From assembly GCA_045643165.1 (NCBI GenBank), contig JAZUKF010000221.1, positions 1-11,309 of the forward strand: DNA of 11,309 nucleotides, in the 5' to 3' direction. The notes under the pieces are model-generated. The model did no database searches, was not told the DNA's origin, and saw nothing but the letters and a program-made list of their open reading frames with translations. Shown here piece after piece: positions 6,810 to 11,309 of the stretch. The stretch comes from SIG575 sp045643165. Its GTDB lineage: Bacteria > Bacillota > Clostridia > Oscillospirales > Acutalibacteraceae. The position numbers and the translations under genes were made by a program. Each line of letters opens with the position of its first letter. Within the stretch, counting starts at the first letter, position 1.

Positions 6810-6837
6810 AACTGTGCTATCTGGGATATCACAGTTA
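6809..6837. promoter_or_regulatory. 29-bp near-perfect palindrome, probable GntR operator
   Basis: The outer arms TAACTGTG (6809-6816) and CACAGTTA (6830-6837) are perfect inverted repeats. One mismatch (6817/6829) is followed by the inner arms TATC (6818-6821) and GATA (6825-6828), around a 3-nt centre. In all, 12 of 13 positions per arm pair. It begins at the last base of the -10 box and covers the predicted transcription start, the usual place for a repressor site. It ends 4 bp before the ribosome binding site of the GntR gene, so autoregulation is the simplest reading. In RNA it would also form a 5' leader hairpin, but no U-tract follows. Confidence 0.75.
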
Positions 6838-6840
6838 ATA

Positions 6841-6847
6841 AAGGAGG
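6841..6847 (+). promoter_or_regulatory. Ribosome binding site that sets a TTG start for the GntR gene
   Basis: AAGGAGG is complementary to the 16S rRNA 3' end and lies 7 nt before TTG (6855-6857). The first in-frame ATG (6915, in the QIMM segment) lies inside the DNA-binding domain, so TTG must be the start. The weak start codon may help keep the repressor level low. Confidence 0.85.
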
Positions 6848-6854
6848 TATCGCT

Positions 6855-7226
6855 TTGATCGTAATAGATAACAAAAGCCGTCTGCCTGTTTACGAGCAGA
6901 TTAAAAATCAGATAATGATGTTGATTAAAGTTAATATTCTTGAATCTGATGAAAAACTTCCGTCTTTGAGGGATTTATCCAATGAAATAAGCGTAAACGT
7001 AAATACCATAAAAAAAGCGTTTTCCGACCTTGAAGAGATGGGCGTGGTTTATTCTGTTCCGGGGAAGGGCTATTTTGTAAGCGACAATGCTTTTTCCGAT
7101 TCAAGGATAAAAGAAAAAGCACTTGATTCTTTACGTGCGTCAATTAAAGAAACAATTCCCAAATGTGTTACAAGGAAGGATATTGAAATGCTTTTGGATG
7201 AAATATTTAAGGAGGATGAAAAATGA
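6855..7226 (+). CDS. GntR-family transcriptional regulator, YtrA subfamily
   Basis: This is a 123-residue protein. Residues 10-78 form the GntR winged helix-turn-helix: PVYEQIKNQI, then LPSLRDLSNEISVNVNTIKKAFSD covering the recognition helix, and the wing GVVYSVPGKGYFV. Only about 45 residues follow, enough for two short helices. That small C-terminal part is the hallmark of the YtrA subfamily, which mostly dimerises and represses adjacent ABC transporter genes; larger GntR proteins (FadR, HutC) carry effector domains of 120 residues or more. The gene overlaps the ATPase gene by 4 bp (ATGA), which indicates translational coupling. It very probably binds the 29-bp palindrome just upstream. The inducing signal is unknown; in Bacillus subtilis the related system responds to antibiotics that block the lipid II cycle. 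Confidence 0.92.
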   Translation: MIVIDNKSRLPVYEQIKNQIMMLIKVNILESDEKLPSLRDLSNEISVNVNTIKKAFSDLEEMGVVYSVPGKGYFVSDNAFSDSRIKEKALDSLRASIKETIPKCVTRKDIEMLLDEIFKEDEK

Positions 7227-8119
7227 TAGAAATTAAGAATATAGTTAAAAATTTCGGCGATTTTGTCGCTATTGATAATTTATCATTCAGTGTTGAAAAC
7301 GGTTCGATTTACGGTCTTGCCGGATATAACGGAGCGGGTAAAACAACATTGTTGAAGATTATAGCCGACGTGTACCGTGCAACATCCGGAGGTGTTTATC
7401 TTAACGGTGAAAAAGTGGAGGATAATCCCGAACGGAAATCAAAAATATTTTATGTTCCGGATGATTTATATTTTCTTGCCAATTCAAATCTTGAAAAAAT
7501 GGCTGCATATTATTCAAAATATTATCCCACATTTAATTTTGACTCATTTGAAAAACTTGTTACCGTTTTCGGAATAGATAAGAAGAAGAAAATAAACGGT
7601 TTTTCAAAAGGTATGCAAAGGCAGGCGGAGATAATTCTTGCACTTTCCGTCCGCCCGGAAGTGTTGCTTCTTGATGAATCCTTTGACGGACTTGATCCGG
7701 GAAAAAGAAATCTGACGAGAAAAATTCTGATTGAATATGCGAACGACACCGACGCATCAATAATCATTTCATCTCATAATCTGAGAGAACTTGAAGATTT
7801 GTGCGACCATGTGGGACTTATCAACGAAAAAAAACTTGTGATAAATTCTTCCGTTGATGATATGAGTGAAAAAATGTGCAAATTCCGTTTGGTATTTAAT
7901 GAAAACTATACTAAAGATGATTTTAAAGAATTGAACATCATGAAATTTGAAAATGACGGAAAGATAATCATTATGACCGTTGAAGGGGATTATGATGAAA
8001 CGGAGAAAATTTTAATGAAAAAATCTCCCTTATTGATTGAAAAATTCCCTCTTACCCTTGAAGAAATATTTTTAAATGAAATGGAGGATACGGATTATGA
8101 CCTTACGAAAATCTTCTGA
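7223..8119 (+). CDS. ABC transporter ATP-binding protein of the YtrB type
   Basis: This 298-residue protein contains one nucleotide-binding domain: Walker A GYNGAGKT (34-41), signature NGFSKGMQRQ (125-134), Walker B VLLLDES (147-153), D-loop GLDP (156-159) and H-loop SSHNL with H185. The Q-loop position reads FYVPDD (77-82), so an acidic pair stands where Gln is usual. From memory this VPDD/VPDE form is common in ATPases encoded with YtrA-type regulators, and it does not imply inactivity. Residues 215-298 form an alpha/beta C-terminal extension ending in LTLEEIFLNEM, typical of ABC-2 type exporters. AAGGAGG (7209-7215) lies 7 nt before the ATG, inside the end of gntR. It overlaps the permease gene by 23 bp and should form a cytoplasmic homodimer on that permease. 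Confidence 0.95.
   Translation: MIEIKNIVKNFGDFVAIDNLSFSVENGSIYGLAGYNGAGKTTLLKIIADVYRATSGGVYLNGEKVEDNPERKSKIFYVPDDLYFLANSNLEKMAAYYSKYYPTFNFDSFEKLVTVFGIDKKKKINGFSKGMQRQAEIILALSVRPEVLLLDESFDGLDPGKRNLTRKILIEYANDTDASIIISSHNLRELEDLCDHVGLINEKKLVINSSVDDMSEKMCKFRLVFNENYTKDDFKELNIMKFENDGKIIIMTVEGDYDETEKILMKKSPLLIEKFPLTLEEIFLNEMEDTDYDLTKIF
8083..8087 (+). promoter_or_regulatory. Ribosome binding site that sets the permease start
   Basis: GGAGG lies within the end of the ATPase gene, 9 nt before the ATG at 8097. The in-frame ATG at 8076 has no such site upstream and would only add seven charged residues to the cytoplasmic N-terminus. Confidence 0.7.
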
Positions 8120-10424
8120 AAATTCCGATTTATTTTTCGGTGTATTTAAAAGAGCATTTTCTTTGCCTTTAATACAGATGATAATTCTTTCGATAACCTG
8201 TATTGCCACACCGGTATATGAACTTTTGCTTTCGAGAGGTTCTTCCGAAAAAAGTTTGAAGTTTATTTATGCTGATTATCTGAAATTTGAACTGATAGAT
8301 ATCACCACAACGAACTTTGTTTTATTTATATTGTATTTCACTGTAATCTTCATTTCATTCTTAACCGCAATAGCAATATTCAGCATTTTTAACAGCAAAA
8401 AAGCCGTAAACGTCTATTTTTCTCTCCCGTTTAAAAGAGGAAGACTGTTTGATATATCATTTCTCACAGGCTGTACTCTTTTATCTGTTTCAATAATCTT
8501 ACCACTTGTCGGTTCGTATATTGCAAACGGTATTATATGCGGATTTTCAGTAAATCTTCTTATTTCCGTACTTTATCTTATGATAAACTTCATTTTACTT
8601 TCATTGATAGTATTTTCAGTTTCCTCTCTTGCGATTATACTGTGCGGAAATATTATTGAAGGTATATTTTTTGCGGGTGTATTTAACGGTGTTCCCACGG
8701 TTGTTTTAGTGGCAATAGCATCTTTTTCACATGAGTTTTTAAAAGGATGCAGTTTGCATGTTACTTCAGGCACCGATGATTTTGTTTATTCGTATGATAG
8801 GTTGGGAAGTTTATTCGATACAGTATTATTCAATAAATTAGCACCTTTTAATCACCTGATAAGGAATTTTAAAAACTGCATTTTTGTAATATCGGATGCA
8901 AAGGATAACTATTACAAAATAGCGGATTATGTCTGTGAAAACATTGAGTGGGTTAAACCGAGTTTCATTCCGTTTTTAGGTTGGCTTGCAGCGGGAATAG
9001 TTTTGTACCTTATTATGCGGAAGGTATTCATTCATAAGTACGCTGAAAATAACGGTTTTATCGCAACAAATCCCGTTTGTTATAATATTCTTTTCGGTTC
9101 AATGATTCTTTTTGCCGGTTCCTTTGTCAGCATTTTCTCTTCAAGAGGAATATTTACCGCAATAGTAATTATGATGGCTGTTGTGTCATTGATAATTTTC
9201 ATTTTAAGTAAAACAACAAGGTTGAATGCAAAAAAAGAATTTTTAAAATTACCGATTTATGCACTGATACCGGGTGTTATGATACTGATTTTTTCGACAG
9301 GATTATTCGGATACAGTACAAAAGTACCGAAACTTGATAACGTGAAAGATGTTACGATTTACACCGCAGGTGCCGCTTATAATGCAGGTTCAAATTCACG
9401 TTACTGTTTTTCAAATATGTCTTTGTTCGGAAACTGTTTAATGATTAACGGTAATTATTGTGATGAATTTTATCATTCATCAGATGAAGATGATATTAAA
9501 AACATTACGGAATTGATGAAAGAAAATTTCAGTGTAAATAAAAAAGATGATTTTGTTTCAAATACTTTTATCGGCTATAAATTCCGACTGAAAAACGGTA
9601 AATCGTTTATCAGAACTTATGACATAAGTTCTGCGGATGTTATAAAGAAACTTTATACCGATTATATGCCTTTATCAAGTCGGCACGTTGATATGGAATT
9701 TAAAGAGACGTTTTCCGAAAATACTTCCGATATTTTAACTTGCTTCTATTCCGGAGATTTTTCCAATACCAATACGCTTAAATTAAAACCCGAACAAACG
9801 GATAGTTTTATCAAGGCTTATTCTCTTGACACAAACAATTTAAGTAATGATCAGATTTTATTCGGCAAAAGACAACCGCTTGGAATTGTCAGAATGTATA
9901 TGCCTTATTTTGAAGACACGGAAGAAAATACAATAAAAAATGCGGAAAATAATTTTAACAGTAACAGTATGTCCGATTATTATAACTTTTGTTTTACAAT
10001 AACTCCCGATATGACAAATGTGATAAAATGGATGAAAGATAACGGAGCAACGACATTCTTTGAAAATAAAAATATTGAAAAATATGAAAGTGTGAGCGTT
10101 GCATCAACCGAGTCTCCGGAGTTTAAGAGATTATATTCTTCAAATCTTGATTTCGGTAATATTCAATCTCTTTCGTTTTTAGGTACATTGAGGAGTAAAA
10201 CGGAATTATTTGAATACGATGCGGACTATTCAATTTATTCCGAAAAGGAATTGACAAAGGATGAAATTGACTATATCCGCAGTAAGGCTTACTGTCAGTT
10301 TATGCTTGACGAAAAGGGATATTTTGTCAGCTTCGCCGAAGCGGGTGATGAAGGCAGAGTAACAAATATGTTTGTACCCAAGTCATTGCTGACGGATGAA
10401 ATAATTTCAAAACTTGATAAGTAA
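8097..10424 (+). CDS. ABC-2 type permease with large C-terminal extracytoplasmic domain
   Basis: This is a 775-residue membrane protein. By eye there are about nine hydrophobic segments, near residues 22-44, 73-98, 119-143, 153-183 (possibly two), 188-211, 289-308, 328-346, 350-370 and 385-406. A soluble loop lies at about 212-288, and roughly 370 soluble residues follow the last segment (407-775). The segment with DIKNITELMKENF resembles a motif I remember from the C-terminal domain called DUF6449 in YtrA-linked permeases; this needs a profile search. It would be the membrane partner of the upstream ATPase, and as only one permease gene is present it may act as a homodimer. Transport could concern antibiotics or lipid-linked wall precursors, or the complex may only sense them. 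The gene overlaps the ATPase gene by 23 bp and ends 7 bp before a terminator stem. Codon use matches its neighbours. Confidence 0.85.
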   Translation: MTLRKSSENSDLFFGVFKRAFSLPLIQMIILSITCIATPVYELLLSRGSSEKSLKFIYADYLKFELIDITTTNFVLFILYFTVIFISFLTAIAIFSIFNSKKAVNVYFSLPFKRGRLFDISFLTGCTLLSVSIILPLVGSYIANGIICGFSVNLLISVLYLMINFILLSLIVFSVSSLAIILCGNIIEGIFFAGVFNGVPTVVLVAIASFSHEFLKGCSLHVTSGTDDFVYSYDRLGSLFDTVLFNKLAPFNHLIRNFKNCIFVISDAKDNYYKIADYVCENIEWVKPSFIPFLGWLAAGIVLYLIMRKVFIHKYAENNGFIATNPVCYNILFGSMILFAGSFVSIFSSRGIFTAIVIMMAVVSLIIFILSKTTRLNAKKEFLKLPIYALIPGVMILIFSTGLFGYSTKVPKLDNVKDVTIYTAGAAYNAGSNSRYCFSNMSLFGNCLMINGNYCDEFYHSSDEDDIKNITELMKENFSVNKKDDFVSNTFIGYKFRLKNGKSFIRTYDISSADVIKKLYTDYMPLSSRHVDMEFKETFSENTSDILTCFYSGDFSNTNTLKLKPEQTDSFIKAYSLDTNNLSNDQILFGKRQPLGIVRMYMPYFEDTEENTIKNAENNFNSNSMSDYYNFCFTITPDMTNVIKWMKDNGATTFFENKNIEKYESVSVASTESPEFKRLYSSNLDFGNIQSLSFLGTLRSKTELFEYDADYSIYSEKELTKDEIDYIRSKAYCQFMLDEKGYFVSFAEAGDEGRVTNMFVPKSLLTDEIISKLDK

Positions 10425-10431
10425 AATTTTA

Positions 10432-10456
10432 GGGCTGTCATTTATTTTGACAGCCC
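10432..10456. terminator. Shared convergent terminator between the permease gene and sigK
   Basis: A 9-bp perfect stem GGGCTGTCA (10432-10440) against TGACAGCCC (10448-10456) has a 7-nt T-rich loop. It lies 7 bp after the permease stop and 9 bp after the sigK stop on the other strand. The tail on the - strand is TAAAATTTT and on the + strand CCTCTTT, so the U-tracts are only moderate in both directions. Confidence 0.8.
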
Positions 10457-10465
10457 CTCTTTATA

Positions 10466-11161
10466 TCAGTTTATATCGACATTAAACATTTTTCGGAGTT
10501 TTTCTATGCCTCTTTTTTCAAGACGTGAAACGTAAGATCTTGAAATGTTCAGTTTTTTTGCGATTTCCCTTTGCGTAAGGGGTTTTGTACAGTTTAATCC
10601 GTACCGCAGAATTAGTATTTCACGCTCTCTTTTATTATCTATTTCGGCTAAATATTTATATAATTGTTCGCTTCTGATTTTTATATCAATGTCATCAATC
10701 ATATTTTCATCACTGCAAATGATATCCATCAACGTTAGTTCGTTACCGTCGCTGTCCGATTCCAACGGGTCCGACATGGAAACTTCGAGATTATTCTTTT
10801 TATTGCTTCTGAAATGCATAAGTATTTCGTTTTCGATACATCTTGCTACGTATGTTGCAAGACGGGAGCCTTTGTCGCAGTCAAAAGAATTTATCCCTTT
10901 TATCAGCCCGATAGTTCCTATTGATATTAAATCTTCCTGCTCGGAATATGAAGAATAATATTTTTTAATGATATGTGCCACAAGCCTTAAATTATGTTCA
11001 ATTAGTTTTGAACGTGCATTTTCATCACCGTTTTTCATCAGTTCCAAATATCTTTTTTCTTCCGATGCTTTCAGCGGAGGAGGAAAAGAACCGGAAACAT
11101 TCATGTGTAATGTAAGATACATTACGCTGTTAAATAAAGTGTTTAATAATTCTGAAATCAC
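10466..11161 (-). CDS. sigK: Sporulation sigma factor SigK with N-terminal pro-sequence
   Basis: This 231-residue sigma-70 family protein has region 2 from IEHNLRLVAHIIKKYY through EDLISIGTIGLIKG to RLATYVARCIENEIL, region 4.1 with REREILILRYGL, and a region 4.2 helix-turn-helix, TQREIAKKLNISRSYVSR. The segment FPPPLKASEEKRYLELM, followed by the GDENARSKLIEHNL stretch, matches Bacillus SigK much better than SigE. SigK drives late mother-cell transcription for cortex and coat formation. About 20 mostly hydrophobic residues precede FPPPL, as expected for pro-SigK, which is held at the forespore membrane until cleaved by the SpoIVFB protease. I prefer the GTG start at 11161 because AAGGAG lies 9 nt upstream and this puts FPPPL near residue 26, close to the position in Bacillus (about 28). 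The gene is intact, with no skin-type insertion. I see no convincing SigE-type promoter upstream. Confidence 0.92.
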   Translation of the reverse strand: MISELLNTLFNSVMYLTLHMNVSGSFPPPLKASEEKRYLELMKNGDENARSKLIEHNLRLVAHIIKKYYSSYSEQEDLISIGTIGLIKGINSFDCDKGSRLATYVARCIENEILMHFRSNKKNNLEVSMSDPLESDSDGNELTLMDIICSDENMIDDIDIKIRSEQLYKYLAEIDNKREREILILRYGLNCTKPLTQREIAKKLNISRSYVSRLEKRGIEKLRKMFNVDIN

Positions 11162-11170
11162 ATTATCAAT

Positions 11171-11176
11171 CTCCTT
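11171..11176 (-). promoter_or_regulatory. Ribosome binding site that sets a GTG start for sigK
   Basis: AAGGAG on the - strand lies 9 nt before GTG (11161-11159). It falls inside what would be codons 3-4 of a longer reading starting at the ATG at 11182, and no site of this quality precedes that ATG. The ATG just before the GTG is out of frame and followed at once by TGA. Confidence 0.65.
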
Positions 11177-11242
11177 TTTCATAATAATATGATTTATTTT
11201 ACAAAAATTGCCTGTACTGACATATTCTTTTTATCTAAACTA

Positions 11243-11271
11243 TTGTAATTTACAGAACAATATATTATAAT
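11243..11271 (+). promoter_or_regulatory. Probable SigA-type promoter for a gene at the right edge
   Basis: A perfect -10 box TATAAT (11266-11271) has TTGTAA (11243-11248, four of six -35 bases) exactly 17 nt upstream. Downstream, AAGGGTG (11288-11294) is placed like a ribosome binding site for a TTG (11300) or GTG (11302) start, so a divergent gene probably begins in the last ten bases. Too little is visible to say what it encodes. Confidence 0.5.
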
Positions 11272-11309
11272 GAACATGTATAAGAATAAGGGTGTGGTAT
11301 TGTGTTTAA

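Noticed and set aside
6809..6847. Leader hairpin as a riboswitch or transcription attenuator
   Set aside because: The palindrome is not followed by a U-tract, and there is no complex conserved aptamer-like structure. A DNA operator explains it better.
10545..10958. 137-codon open frame on the + strand, antisense to sigK
   Set aside because: It lies wholly within the strongly conserved sigK gene, has no ribosome binding site, and its translation looks like the shadow of sigma region codons.
11183..11240. SigE-type promoter for sigK (CATATTAT near 11188-11195 as a -10)
   Set aside because: Only partial match to the SigE -10, and no suitable ATA-type -35 at 14-16 nt upstream, so I do not call it.
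1..11309. Mobile element, CRISPR array, tRNA or rRNA
   Set aside because: No transposase, integrase, regularly spaced repeats, cloverleaf or rRNA segment was seen on either strand, and base composition and codon use look uniform across the window.

Overview
The window looks like a chromosomal segment of a low-GC, spore-forming Firmicute, most likely a gut-type Clostridia member (Oscillospiraceae/Lachnospiraceae-like). This rests on AT-rich DNA, strong AGGAGG-type ribosome binding sites, TTG and GTG starts, and an intact gene for the mother-cell sporulation sigma factor SigK. I cannot assign a species from sequence alone.

Layout. (1) Positions 1-165 hold the 3' end of dapB (lysine/peptidoglycan precursor synthesis) on the + strand. 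It is closed by a strong bidirectional hairpin at 165-203. (2) Positions 202-5021 on the - strand hold a three-gene operon, read from right to left: a sialate-O-acetylesterase-like SGNH esterase, a CE4-type polysaccharide deacetylase, and a calcineurin-like metallophosphoesterase. Gaps are 11-15 bp, and one good SigA-type promoter lies at 5060-5088. All three products carry N-terminal export signals, so the operon looks like a set of secreted or surface enzymes that strip acyl, acetyl and phosphate groups from glycans or envelope polymers. (3) Positions 5142-6662 on the - strand hold an exported LCAT-like alpha/beta hydrolase with its own promoter and terminator. (4) Positions 6781-10424 on the + strand are divergent from it and hold a YtrA-type module: a short GntR repressor, an ABC ATPase and a permease with a very large C-terminal extracytoplasmic domain. 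Coding regions overlap, and a consensus-like promoter is followed at once by a near-perfect 29-bp palindrome. (5) A shared convergent terminator at 10432-10456 separates this module from sigK (10466-11161, - strand). (6) The right edge holds a probable + strand promoter for a gene that starts outside or at the very end of the window.

How the parts may work together (inference). The GntR/ABC module resembles the Bacillus ytr type, which responds to cell-wall-active antibiotics that interfere with the lipid II cycle. Its neighbours are exported hydrolases that could act on envelope polymers or on dietary/host glycans and lipids. No shared operator links the two, so a common function is a hypothesis only. 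The most unusual signals are a hydrophobic/amphipathic C-terminal tail shared by three otherwise unrelated exported hydrolases, the large palindrome at the gntR start site, and several C-terminal domains I cannot name. No tRNA, rRNA, CRISPR, insertion sequence or prophage signal was seen, and no gene-free stretch exceeds about 170 bases.
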